DNA of 64,000 bases from Halichondria panicea (Eukaryota; Porifera; Demospongiae; Suberitida; Halichondriidae): positions 3,968,001 through 4,032,000 of the forward strand of contig NC_087381.1 of assembly GCF_963675165.1 (NCBI RefSeq), given 5' to 3'. Under the pieces are notes generated by a model that searched no databases, was not told where the DNA came from, and was given only the letters and a program-made list of their open reading frames with translations. The translations under genes and the position numbers were made by a program. Of this stretch, positions 10,207 through 20,841 are shown piece after piece. Numbering within the stretch: the stretch's first letter is position 1; each line of letters begins with the position of its first letter.

Positions 10207-11095
10207 TCACTTAACACATTCTCTTGTAATAGACAATTTTAAGTCATCTAAACAGCTCCTCCTAAGCTTTGCACTCCTCATGGGTGAGAATTTGGCACCT
10301 GCAGACACATCAGTTGTATTACTACCTCTCTTTTGTGGTGTACTCGGTGCCTGAAATGCATTAGCAATTGCTGTGGCTGCACTAGCCAGTGCATCTGCCA
10401 CATTACCAGATTTCTTCTTTGCAGGAACAGTTGATCCAGTAATAAGTGGAATTTGTGGGGGGTTGTCGTAATCATCATGGCGTCCTTTATCTATCATCTT
10501 AGCCCACAATCTTAGTTTAGGACAATGCATGTCAGGGTGTTTCTTTTTCAATTCTTTGAAAATAAGATCAACAGAATCCACCTTGCAAGAGTCAGAGCAG
10601 CTAGGTCCCGGATTAGTTTCATCACGTTTCCTCTTTTTTTTAGCTGGCTCATCATCCACTTCAATCTTAGCATCACACCACAAAGTTATTTTAGAATTTT
10701 GCCCTAAAGTACCATACATAACGTCCAGATCCTTCTCTTCGACTACCCACCGCTTTGTGTTGCCTTCAAGATAACCCAACTGAAAAGTTGTGGTGCCAGG
10801 CATATCATATGGAAATGATTCTTGTAGCCTTGCTCGCAGTGTTGATGGTGACATAAATGTTTCAGTTACACCATGCCACAAACGCACAATAAAGTCACTT
10901 TTCTTCCTTGGATTAATGATTTTTACATGATAGGTGATACAGCTGGACACTGCCTTGTAGACGGGTTAGGGTAGACGGGTTAGGGTACTCACGAGCAAAA
11001 CTGTAGGAATTGAACTGAGTTGGACAATAACTCCATTCAGAACGTCCTGAATTCATGCCACCAAACCAGTTAAACTGATCCATGTCAGCACTCAT
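10207..11095 (-). CDS. Accessory protein of the Tc1-like element, two exons
   Basis: Exon 1 (11095-10993) starts MSADMDQFNWFGGMNSGRSE. A 43-bp intron follows (10992-10950; donor GTGAGT, acceptor GGCAG), and exon 2 (10949-10207) is open to TGA. The product of about 281 residues has an N-terminal domain (ITYHVKIINPRKKSDFIVRL...FQLGYLEGNTKRWVVEEKDL...KITLWCD) whose length and pattern suggest a ubiquitin-like/PB1-type beta-grasp fold. Next come a basic nuclear-localisation-like stretch (EPAKKKRKRDE), a central helical part, an Ala-rich segment (VADALASAATAIANAF) and a basic tail. No enzyme motif is seen. A degraded relative accompanies the other transposase copy, so it probably belongs to the transposon, perhaps as a DNA- or protein-binding partner; that role is inference. 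The frame is intact although its partner is dead. Confidence 0.7.
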
Positions 11096-11104
11096 CTCAA
11101 TCAC

Positions 11105-12290
11105 AGTACTAGTGTTTAGTCACAGATCAGAATTCAGAGCTATAGAAATGAGTGTACAACTAGCTATAGCTAGCTAGTTTTGGTGCTCTTAAAATAAAAC
11201 CATGCATCTGTGGTCTACAGCTGTTTACACAATTACAACTCCTGTTGAACAACATATCTGAATTCTTCCTACAGATGGTTTTGTGGACTTGACAGAGTTG
11301 ACGACCCAGACTGAGGAGTAGTTGGCACTGTTGGCACTGCCACCTGTTATTATAATAATAGTTTTGTCACACGCATTGATGGTAGCTCCCATTCAGATAT
11401 GGACCGTGATGATAGTTCCTCCATCGCATCATCAGCATGCAATTTATTATACCAGGTTTATGGAGACTCTCAATTCAAAATGTCGAAGACCAACACAGAC
11501 GAACGAGATTGTTAATTCTTGACATGGATTGACATTCTGCAGTGTCGCAAACACCAAACATATATACACGTACGTATATGTACGTATATGTAACGCATTT
11601 CTTCCAATGCTTGGTAGCATCCATATGACCTTTGCACCCATATGACCTTTGCACTCCGCTACTGACTTGAAATCACCTCATATATATGTGGCCTGCATTC
11701 TATGTACATAATTTAATAATAATAAAAATTATTTTATACAATACTACCAGCGTTTATAATAATTATGTCCGTACCTTTGAGTAAGTGCACAAATTATACC
11801 GGGTACCAAGAGAGTCTGGCCAGATCTGGATCTGCACCACATAAAATTATTCATATTCCATGCCCCCAATATTCTGAGGAGATTACTTTATGTTTTATTT
11901 AACCAAACCAGTATATTGATCACCTGTGCAAGCTTGGGAGGTAGCTATGCGACCAACACATCTTAAGCCTCTCCATGGCAGCATCATTACGCTTTTGTCT
12001 GTAACTCATTGTGTACACCCTTCTACAGATCAAATTGTCTGAGCACATGGGCAATACTTGATCCCATTGGTTAGGGATCCCATTGGTTAATTTATTAACC
12101 GCGCCCACTTGAAGCACCCACTTATTCACCACATGGAATCCCCTAGTACTATAGCTTGAACACACAGACTGAAACGCCACTGGTTACTTAACAGATCATA
12201 CGTAACCAACATCTAAGAAGTACTTCAGTGACGCATCAGTTCTCAGAAAACTGTTATTTGCGCTACCTGATGACTTAGAAGTCGCTACTC
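11105..12290. other. No gene recognised
   Basis: AT-rich flank with short duplications (11570, 11630, 12065) and simple TATA-rich words. No terminal repeat matching the left side of the Tc1-like element could be found by eye. Confidence 0.45.
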
Positions 12291-12303
12291 CACCAAGTCA
12301 CAT

Positions 12304-12615
12304 GTGATGGCTAGTCACAGGGAACATATGGATATATTGTTTCTAGCGAAAATAGAGTATTACTGCAAGTTTAGCTTTAGGTATGCTGAAGGCTTGGATT
12401 CATCAAATGTGCATACTGAATGGATAGCTTTTGTGACGTACTATGATGAGCATCCTGTTTGGTTTGGAGGACCAACTCAAGTATGGGCTCGCTCTACATC
12501 CTCGTCAATGTTCATTCGGCTGCCAGAAATTAAACATAGAGTCGCGTACTGTGAACATAGTGTTGATTTTGGTTCTAGAATAGGGGTACTAGTTGCATCA
12601 ATTTTGTCCAATTAA
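12304..12615 (+). CDS. Unknown domain with PVWFGGPTQVW motif, copy 1
   Basis: An uninterrupted 103-residue frame. From about residue 37 it reads HTEWIAFVTYYDEHPVWFGG, then PTQVWARS, FIRLPEIKHRVAYCEHSVDF and GSRIG. The same pattern occurs at 61430-61660 and, frameshifted, at 19739-19985. Conserved residues include the W-I-A start, GGPTxVW, a pair of hydrophobic strands, RVAYCEH and DFGSRIG. I do not recognise the family. The lack of a longer gene and the presence in three TE-rich places suggest a domain carried by a transposon, possibly a 3' exon. Upstream of residue 36 nothing is shared with the other copies, so the start is uncertain. Confidence 0.5.
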   Translation: MMASHREHMDILFLAKIEYYCKFSFRYAEGLDSSNVHTEWIAFVTYYDEHPVWFGGPTQVWARSTSSSMFIRLPEIKHRVAYCEHSVDFGSRIGVLVASILSN

Positions 12616-12619
12616 ATTT

Positions 12620-13130
12620 TTATTGTATAATTATAGTGATGATAATCATGATCAGCCAAAAAACCATAAATTATTGGTAAATACTATAATTATGTATATT
12701 AGAAAGCCCTGGTATTATTATACGCTGGATCCTATGCACATGGGAGCATCCATGCCATTTGCCGTTGAATATCAATGAGGTGTGCGTTGCATGCCTATTA
12801 CGTGTATGACTAAAGCATGTATAATAATTATTATGACTGATCTTGGTTAGTCAGGAGAATAATTATACTGATTATAGTCTATCAAAATAATTATAATTAT
12901 AAATAATTATAGTGACTGTGTCACTGTCTTATACAGCTTAATTAATTACTGCGGAGAGGAGATCTAGAATACAGACTTTGTACACTTTTGTTATCCTATG
13001 TATACTCATTGTTACTCCATTTGTTCAGTATAAAATACTATACACACTATGTATACTTCTGATGTCACAAATCTCTGTATACTATTATGGACTTATGGAC
13101 ATGTGAGTATACAAATGTGTATATCATTGG
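12620..13130. other. AT-rich spacer
   Basis: Low-complexity ATAATTAT words and no coding signal. Confidence 0.5.
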
Positions 13131-13149
13131 AAACTAGGACTTCTGGCCC

Positions 13150-13708
13150 GCAAGATATTACTAAGCGACATCATGAAATCAATGCATCAAAACTGCATCA
13201 AAACTGTGTACATAGCAAACTTCGATCTAAGATTGTATCTGTACTTGGAGCTCATGTACTAGTAAAACTAGACTTGTTTCATGCGGTCCAACGGATATCA
13301 AAAACTATCTCTAAAAGGCACCGTCTAACACAACAATGTCTAACGCAACAATGTATGAAACGTGTTTTTCGTTCTGATGGAGACAGTGAAGAGAAGCGAA
13401 CAGTGAAGAGAAGCGATTGTGTGACACTCCTCTTCCTAATGTGATTCTTTCTAAACTTGATACTTTTACAATAAATGGAAAGACAGTGCTTGATGACAAA
13501 GGGATCAACTTATTCAGGGATCAACTTATTCAAGCCCGATACGCCTTGAAAAATATTAAGCGACATATTTCCGCTGGTTGCCTTTCGGGAATACCTCCTG
13601 GAGGAGGGACAAATAGAAACGAGAGGCTGCATAAACATATTAACTCATTCTTTAATAGAAGTCGTATTGGCATTCTGCTTGCTTACGCACTACTAACAAT
13701 TATAATTA
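13150..13708 (+). pseudogene. Transposase-like domain of the transposase-OTU gene, part 1
   Basis: Plus-strand blocks NASKLHQNCVHSKLRSKIVS, HVLVKLDLFHAVQRISKTIS, VFRSDGDSEEKR, NVILSKLDTFTINGK and then CLSGIPPGGGTNRNERLHKH with INSFFNRSRIGILLAYALLT. The L-D-x-F-H motif and the GGGTNRNE...SRIG motif are typical of a transposase-like family found in large numbers in sponge genomes and often fused to an OTU protease. Frames break at short duplications (13190, 13320, 13390 and a 16-bp unit at 13501-13532). The MITE at 13709 interrupts the coding sequence just after LLTIII; HNNSKKFAGK resumes on its far side. The copy is inactive. Confidence 0.6.
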
Positions 13709-14038
13709 TGTGACAGGCTCTGGGAAAAAGGCCATATTGGAGCAGACTTGAGATTTAAAATACCAGCAAAGAATTGCCTATGCATTGATATGCTTAGTTT
13801 GCAATACCTCTTTTCATGCCTGAGTTATGCGTGTTAGAAACTCAAAGTTCTGAAATAGCGGTACCCACTTAAAGATTGCTATAATGGTGGTAAGGTAATG
13901 GTGGATGCTTAGACAAAGCGCTTCGGTGGAACGCGTTGGATTCAGAGCATCAGATTTTACAGAGAGTATGAGATTATACACTGTAGTCTATAAATCTATA
14001 TCTGCTCCAATATGGCCTTTTTCCCAGAGCCTGTCACA
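13709..14038. mobile_element. 330-bp MITE with perfect 38-bp TIRs, TA target
   Basis: Both ends read TGTGACAGGCTCTGGGAAAA inward and match perfectly over 38 bp (13709-13746 and 14001-14038). TA flanks both sides (13707-13708 and 14039-14040). The interior has no gene. The TGTGACAGG start is shared with the larger element at 58257-59512. It lies inside the transposase-like coding sequence, which shows it is younger than that gene. Confidence 0.9.
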
Positions 14039-14372
14039 TATTTTATAGTCATAACAATTCCAAAAAATTTGCAGGAAAGCTTGTTGTTCAGCCGGTTACA
14101 TGTTCCTCTTAATAAAAATCAAACCAATTGGAATTACACCTAAGCAGCGTGTCATGAACCAGGATCTTCAGAAAAGTGACCATTGGGAAATCGATAAATC
14201 TGACAGGATCAATAGCACTGAATACATGTGGTCATTAATAAAACCAATTTCCATACAGAAATTTCAGATTGGTCAAAGTCCGTGAAGCACTTAAAGAACT
14301 CACGTCATTAGTTGTCATTAGTTGTTGGCAGTGGCAGTGAATATAGACAGAGTGATATCCAAAGCAGGCTGA
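14039..14372 (+). pseudogene. Continuation of the transposase-OTU gene after the MITE
   Basis: The coding trace resumes with FYSHNNSKKFAGK and later KIKPIGITPKQRVMNQDLQK, a linker leading into the OTU domain. Frames are shifted; a TCATTAGTTG word is duplicated near 14310-14325. Confidence 0.4.
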
Positions 14373-14860
14373 GTGAGTAGGTTAAAGCGTGTTCCCATAA
14401 AAAAAGATGGAAACTGTTTTTTTCATTCTATAGCAATAAACATGACATCAAACAAGGATAGATGGAACAATTGTTTATCTAGACTCGGTGTGGTTGGTGA
14501 TACTGTGGTTGGTGATACTGATATTGGGACTCTAAGCTTCGTCAAGTATTTGTTGACGAAATTTTAGGCGAACACCGCCAAACGTACGAATGCTTTGTTG
14601 CGAATGATGTTCATTACCTTGAGGAAGCGACTTCACGATGGATTTTTTGCGAGCTCACTTGGTAATGCCACTAGCTATGGCTACAAGACTTCAGTCATCA
14701 CTTTTAATCATTACCACAGCACTCGGCAGCCAGCCCATATACGTTACTCCGAAGGACGGTGCTATGGAAGGGACAATGGAAGGGACAATCATCTTAGTTT
14801 ATGAACCCATTGGATCTGGTCATTACGATGCAGCTCTCCCATACTGCGACACACTCAGCC
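14373..14860 (+). pseudogene. OTU-type cysteine protease domain
   Basis: The frame reads VPIKKDGNCFFHSIAINM at about 14390-14445, containing the D-G-N-C catalytic loop of OTU deubiquitinase-like proteases (catalytic Cys in DGNC). The end of the domain lies at about 14790-14845 in another frame, IILVYEPIGSGHYDAALP, where the His of GHYDAA is the catalytic base. Between them the frame shifts, with duplications at about 14489-14518 and 14762-14785. OTU proteases remove ubiquitin or related modifiers. In this context the domain belongs to the transposon protein whose transposase-like part lies upstream. The catalytic Cys and His are both still readable although the gene is broken. Confidence 0.75.
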
Positions 14861-14939
14861 AGGTCAGCATGTCAAGTAATGTGTCAAAGTGTGTGAGTTT
14901 GCAGATCAACAAAAAAATATTGGAAAGTTTGCTCACATG

Positions 14940-15290
14940 GTGTACTCTATGCCACTTAATGTCCAAATGGTGTGCATGTACCACAGCCAAAAGTAGGCAA
15001 GAGAATAAGACGTCCTCATTTGTCCCAAGTAGACATTCCAAGAAGCAAAAAGTTTGCTCTCGAGAGAGGAGAGATTCTATCCACTGGTATCTGGTCAGGG
15101 TTTGAGTCCATTGTATTGGACGAGATAAAAAGACTATATTGTTAGCACATACAATGACATTGTCTACTACTCTATGTCTACATTCTGTGCAATACCCCTA
15201 AAAAACGATACTGTATTCAGGCAGAAGACAAGCAACCAAATTCATTCTCGAATTAACTTTGCTAAAAATATTATGATACCTACAGTCACC
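14940..15290 (+). pseudogene. C-terminal region of the transposase-OTU protein
   Basis: After the OTU domain the plus strand encodes VPQPKVGKRIRRPHLSQVDI, SKKFALERGEILSTGIWSGF and ESIVLDEIKRLY (about 14970-15140), then in a second frame YNDIVYYSMSTFCAIPLKND and TVFRQKTSNQIHSRINFAKN (about 15150-15270). These blocks match my recollection of the C-terminal part of the same sponge-type protein family. The function of this part is unknown. It runs directly into the minisatellite at 15300. Confidence 0.5.
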
Positions 15291-15299
15291 AAAACCAAC

Positions 15300-15718
15300 T
15301 GTTCCACTGCCGCCACCGCTCAAGTTATCACCACCCCAGGAGTTACTGCTCAAGTTATCCCCCGTGCAGTGTTATCACCACCACCCCAGCAGTTACTGCT
15401 CAAGTTATCCCCGTGCAGTCACCGCTAAAGTTATCACCACCACCCCAGCAGTTACTGCTCAAGTTATCCTCCGTGCAGTCGCCGCTCAAGTTATCACCAC
15501 CACCCCAGCAGTTACCGCTCAAGTTATCCCTCGTGCAGTAACCGCTCAAGTTATCACCACCACCCCGGCAGTCACCGCTCAAGTTATCCCCTCAAGTTAT
15601 CCCCTCAAGTTATCATCACCCCAGCAGTCACCGCTCAAGTTATCACCACCACCCCAGCAGTCTCACCACCACGTCACCGCTCAAGTTATCACCACCAGCA
15701 GTGCCGGTCCCAGGAGGT
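15300..15718 (+). repeat. Coding minisatellite, roughly 60-bp unit
   Basis: Repeats of CACCGCTCAAGTTATCACCA followed by CCACCCCAGCAGTTACTGCT and a CCGTGCAGT word make a period near 60 bp, with shortened and lengthened units. One frame (15364-15720) is open and reads as TTPAVTAQVIPRAVTAQVI repeats. It follows the last conserved block of the transposase-OTU protein, so it probably expanded in its 3' coding end. Confidence 0.8.
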
Positions 15719-15719
15719 G

Positions 15720-16114
15720 AAGCGTCTCTACTTGACAGCCTCCACTGTGGAAGTATTTCAAAATCAAGGAAAAACGACTGAAAGAATATTACTTTTCATT
15801 ATTACTCAAGCTGTTTGATTTGATTTATCGCATGATAATAATGTTCATTGCTGTATACTTAATATCATGTTGTTGAAATGCTGGTGAATACATGCATGCG
15901 ACTACGTAAATGTGGAGCTATAATTATATTTTGTTCAGCCATAAAATACGTACTGATTTGAACAGTACAATCTTGACTATAAGGGGTGCTAGATCTTTCA
16001 TTGATACATGCATGTTCATATAATTAAACTATATATAGGACTCGTGTGCTTCATACAAAGAAAATACATGGCAAATAAAAGTAAGATTCATGATACATAA
16101 GAACAATCTCAATA
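15720..16114. other. No gene recognised
   Basis: AT-rich sequence between the coding minisatellite and the next element; no frame or repeat of note. Confidence 0.45.
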
Positions 16115-18750
16115 TGTGATAGTACTTAGGAAAAGGGCCCTTAACGCGGGCATTTTCGAATCAGTTTTTATTGTTGAATCGGATTGTTGAATCGGATAGC
16201 GCGTCCTTTAAGCTTCAAAATGATACCAAGATCGACCTCCTAGCTACTTTCTTTCCAGAGATATGTTCGAGGGAACGCTACGAAGGACGCCCTCTGAGTA
16301 AATGACGCTCAAACGTCATGAATAATTGAAGTTCAATTATTGCCTTCCGGGCACTTCTGTATACTCATAAAGCAGATGTTCTGGAGAAGACGAGTTAGTT
16401 AGATGAAGGCTAGGCGTTCTAGGACTCTCTAGCTAGCTAGTATAGCTATGTAGCTGGATTGCTTGGCACCTAGGAAGGATCTTCGAAGAAATAAAGAGAC
16501 AAAGACTCCCGTCGCTCGAATGGTAAGCTCTCATGTCTTGTTATAAGCTTGTACTTTTTATCTGTGTAATGTATCAGTCTTATAAAAGATCCTCACTTGT
16601 ATGGAGCCTACAGAAGTTGTCTCTGTCCTTCATACAACTTAAAGGAAGCTTAGTATTCGTCCGTATCTATCTAAGGCTTGATCCAACTTATTAGTAGCCT
16701 TATAAGAAGCTTTCCTCCTTTAATTTAGTACTGGTATTACTTAGCCTCCTTCGCAGGCCTTCCTTTTTCAGTTATAATTTTGTTTCTGTTGTTTGTCACA
16801 ATAATTATTAACACCATACGGGAATAATTGGAGGGAGCAAAGAAAGAAAAAAGGAAGCCACTAAGAAAAAGGAAGGCCTGCCCCGCTAAGTCTTGTGATC
16901 TGCTACTGACGTAGCCAAATTTAATTGAGCGTGGGCAAGAGTAAACCGCAATATCTGTCCTCCCACTCTACTTAGAGCGTATTTACCAGGAACTAGAGGC
17001 AAAGAGTGTGTGAAGCTACAGAACACAGTATGTAGAAGTTAGCTCTACAAGATGAAGCATGAAAGGCTAGAGTACTACTGTATCTGATAATAGCACTTGT
17101 CAAAAGGACCTGGGCAAAGAAGGAACCTATCCCAGATCCTGGACAACTCACAGCAATACTTCTGACATGCCAAAATTGACAGATCCCTTCATGTCATCAG
17201 AAGGAATGTTTTAGTCCAAGTCATAATAATAAGAAGAAGAAGATTGCCCTGGAACAATCACACTATCCAAACTAGAAGGGCAAGGGCAACCAATTTTATC
17301 CTCGGATAATTACAGTAGAACTACAGCAGAACTACAGACTACAAGACTCGCCTTATCAAACTCAATGTGCACTGCTCCCACTCTCAAGACCTCACGTTCG
17401 ACCCATTCGAGTGTTTCAAATTACAGCAGACAATGTAGACCTGAGTGCTTATCTGTAGGTATTATTTCTGTATCCACTATAGAGCTGGTTCTACTGCCAG
17501 AAAGTTTCCAAAAGGAGCAAAACCTCTAATACTACTACAATAGGATTACACGACTATGGAATTGACAGGACCCTATCGATCTTCAATCTATTACATGTAT
17601 TGAACTAAGGGAAAATTCGACATTGGTGCTCGTGCCCCTGTGAAAACTGTCTCATGCACACAAATTAGTATAGTTTAGTCACTCTGTCAGTACTCATGAG
17701 ATCACAACCTTGCAACATTGTCATGTCATTTTACACTGTTTCTAGACTAGACTACTGCTCAATAATAACTCAAGCCTCAATTTGAGGCTTGAGGATAGGC
17801 TCAAAGATAGACCTTTAGTCTTCAGACTTCAGACTTTACTATGCTAGGTATTAAAGCCATCGTGTCGTCTATGATAATAATTATCTCCTGACTTGCATAT
17901 AAAGCGGTAAGTCTACAATGCGTAGGCATCCTGTGACTTTGTTGCCTGTCAGGCTCCGCCCATCTACTGAAAGCCCACGCTCATTTTCACTGTGCCACCA
18001 CTGTGCCACCGTCACGCGACTTAGCGAGGCAGGCTCTCCTTTTTCTTAGACGGTTCGTTCTTTCTTTCTTTGTTCCTCCAATTCTTACCGTATTTTATCT
18101 TATTGACCGTGTGACAAAGAACAGAAAAAGGAGAGGCTGCAAAGGAGGCTAGGTATCACTACCATTGTGCTTAGTAGTAACAGGCCTGATGGGATGGGTG
18201 ATCACATCATGGAGGGCCCAGGAAACTGCGTGGAATTGTCGTATAACATTTATATTGATGGTTCCCCTAGGTGGTGGTAAGTGTCGGAGGCCTGAGAAAC
18301 GCTAGTCTATTGGCTAGAATGTAAGTGACATTGATATTGTGTCTATCTTAACTTACTACTTATCTGTAGGTTGTTATGGAGTGTTTATGAGGACAAGTGG
18401 CACGGGATACGTACATCTAAAGAATACGTACATCTAAAGAAACAAGAGTGGATCTACGCCAAGCTAGCTAGCTAGATAGCTGCTCTTTCTAATCTATTTC
18501 TGTTGCTAAATTATGTTTGTTAAGAAGTGGAGCTATAATAATACCTGGCTCCTCTTGATGATTGTAAGTACTGGGCTGATGAAATAGTCCTGTACAAGTT
18601 GTTATCTTTTATTTGTTAAAAATAATTAACAATAATAGGGAAATTCCCAGGGAATTTCCACGGTGATGGTTCAACGTCCGCGTTTGACCTGTTTAACCTG
18701 TTTAAAGCTTCGTAGAAAGCTTCGTAGAGACCCAAAGAGACCCAAAGATA
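16115..18750 (+). mobile_element. TGTGACAG-type DNA element, copy 1, interrupted
   Basis: The left end (TGTGATAGTACTTAGGAAAA) is a degraded form of the TIR seen intact at 58257. From TTATTGTTGAATCGGA onward it is collinear with that copy up to CTTCGTAGAGACCC (about 18735), after which its right end is lost. Copy 2 lacks the 1.4-kb piece 16742-18160, showing this was inserted here. No long frame is present, so the element is non-autonomous. Confidence 0.7.
16742..18151. mobile_element. MULE-like non-autonomous element nested in copy 1
   Basis: The ends read TAGCCTCCTTCGCAGGCCTT and, from the other side, TAGCCTCCTTTGCAGCCTCT, with inverted similarity continuing roughly 100 bp or more inward. 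The flanks GGTATTACT (16733-16741) and GGTATCACT (18152-18160) form a 9-bp target duplication with one difference. The empty site is visible at about 58782 in copy 2. A 9-bp duplication and long TIRs point to the Mutator-like superfamily. No transposase is encoded. Confidence 0.8.
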
Positions 18751-18899
18751 CGATAACCATGAATGCATCTGGTAAAAGGGGTGATGGTTTAGCTGCATGG
18801 AATTGCATGAATTGTAAAATCTAGACCTATAATTACGATTGATAAAGCATGCATGGTACCAAAATATGCATGGTACCAAAATAGTTGACCACACATGAA

Positions 18900-19330
18900 T
18901 TTCAAAACTGAATAGTAGTTACTTTACCACATAATTTATTACTTTACTGAAACAAGATTAAATAACCAAAATAATTAAATAACCAAAATAGAAATTGTCA
19001 CCAGTCCATACCAATCTGATACAAATGTCACTGCTAAAACATAAGGTTACTTTACCTAAAATGGTTTTTTAACCAGAAATTTTTTACTGTGTAGGTAGTT
19101 AAACTATCAAGTAGATTTTATAGTAGATATAAGGTGCGCTCAGGGCCACCATATAACGGTTACCCGTATACCTACTATCATGTGATGTGTGATGTTTCCT
19201 CTTCAGGTACAGGATACACACATGCGCACGCTTTGAATGCGGATACTCAAAAGCGGATACTCAAAACCAACTCATAAGAATGAGATAATTAATACATATT
19301 TTTCTCTGAGATCGACCAACTACGCACTTA
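18900..19330. other. AT-rich sequence, no gene
   Basis: Repeated TTACTTTAC and AACCAAAATA words with local duplications; no coding signal. Confidence 0.45.
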
Positions 19331-19339
19331 TAGCCCGGG

Positions 19340-19850
19340 TCCAGATTTCAACACCAATTATGTTCATACTGCTGTAATTATTTGCAATATACAGTGTATG
19401 CTGCATCAAAATGAACCAAAATGAAGCTTTCTTTTTCCAAAAAACTAATTAGCTTAATTCAATTATGCTAATTAGTCCTAAATGTCATGCAGAAAGAGAA
19501 CTGCAAATACGGTGCCAAGATCAAGCTTCAAAAACAAGGCTAGATGAACATCGGTACAGGAAATAGCCTACCTCTAGAGTGGCTAGCATAGCTAAGAAAG
19601 TTTCGGACATTTTTACTTCCCATCAAGGAAACATAATCATAATCATAAAACAACATACTCTATCTTTATCTTTTGAGGGCTATAATAGTTCTAGTATTAT
19701 TTGCTGCTCCAAAATGAAGCTCAATGTTTTCTTTTTAATTAGCTTAATTCAATTATGCTAATTAGTCCCATAAATGGTGATGACGTCATGCCACTTTCAG
19801 AAAGAGAACTGCAAATACGGCGTTGAAGATGCAGCTTCAAGGCTAGATGA
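19340..19850 (-). repeat. Two copies of the CTAATTAG-type dispersed repeat
   Basis: ATGCAGCATACACTG... as reverse complement, TGAAGCTTTCTTTTTCC and TTAATTCAATTATGCTAATT, AGAAAGAGAACTGCAAATAC and GGCTAGATGAACAT occur at 19340-19560 and again at 19700-19850. The segment at 3850-4029 is an inverted copy. It flanks the unknown-domain remnant to the right and may be its 3' end. Confidence 0.55.
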
Positions 19851-19985
19851 ACATGACACGACTGCTTTCCCACACGACTCGACAGAAATGTAGTTAGACA
19901 AGTACGACACCACACTTCCGTTGGACCACCATACCAAACTCGACAGGGAATGCACCTCATAAAATGTTATGCATGCGACCCATTT
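19739..19985 (-). pseudogene. Unknown domain with VWYGGPTEVW motif, copy 2 (frameshifted)
   Basis: The minus strand reads WVACITFYEVHSL in one frame, then CRVWYGGPTEVWCRT in another, then YISVESCGKAVVSC in a third. Aligned in that order these follow the pattern of the intact frames at 12304 and 61430 (W-x-A-x-x-T-F-Y, VWxGGPTxVW, then a short strand and the position of RVAYC). At least two frameshifts make it a fossil. The family is unknown. Confidence 0.5.
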
Positions 19986-20174
19986 GGAAACCGTTAGTGT
20001 CTGAAGAGTAGCATACAGAAATGTTTATGGCCGATCAGGACACATGGGTTTTTGTTGTATATCTGCTTAAACCCGAACCCAAACCCCACACCCGAACCCA
20101 AACCCAACACAAATCCACCAACTCTAGGTTATCCGAAGTGATCAGTTTTCGAACTTAGTTCGACTACTAAGCTT

Positions 20175-20841
20175 CTCAGGTGCATTAAGGACTGGGACCA
20201 ACATAAAAAAGACATTTATAAGAGGCACTTCAACCTGCTGCTGTTTACTGTGTATATTAATCTGTCTGTGTAAAACTTTTATGATGAAATGAAACACTGG
20301 CTTCCATTCTCTAGGAAATATTAAAATGAAGCCCCGCCCACTAATTGATCAGTGGGGGTGGTCCGTTTTGTCGAAGCACTATTTCACTTTTCTATTGAAA
20401 AATCGGCGTTTAAACACTAAGTCTACTAGCTATTGCTGCTGCTCATTATACTTAGTTCTATCTAAGCTAACAACTCACTCTAGCGCTTAGCTCTCCTGGT
20501 CTTTGCAAGGGAGAAATAACAGAAAGTTATTTGATGTAGCAGTCTCATCTTGGATAGTAGGCTTCCCAGGGATACGGTCAACAATTTTTTGACAAAGTAC
20601 AAGGATAAATCAGCTAAGGAAGGCTTATGGAAGTCATCTATTGCCTCGCAAGCTTTACTAGAGGGTGTTTTAAACGCCGACTAAGTCACTTCTCTAAACT
20701 AGCTGAATTACTGCAAAATGAAAAGGGAGTGGTACGTTGAAGTAATGAACGCGTGGGCAGAACCATGGCGACCGTGTGGGCGGGGCTTATAATTTGCAAA
20801 TTCAGCAATAATTGAAGGTCCCAGTCCTTAATGCACCTGAG
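20175..20841. mobile_element. TIR element CTCAGGTGCATTAAGGACTG, copy 1
   Basis: The ends are CTCAGGTGCATTAAGGACTG and its reverse complement (25 bp matching, to GGGACC). Further inside, GGCGTTTAAACAC pairs with GTTTTAAACGCC and CCCCGCCCAC with GTGGGCGGGG, so the whole element can fold back. A second copy with the same interior lies at 26700-27256. Confidence 0.8.

Noticed and set aside
20060-20120. Telomere-like AACCCAAACCC/ACCCGAACCC words
   Set aside because: Short, irregular and not an array of a single hexamer; no reason to call an interstitial telomere or chromosome end.
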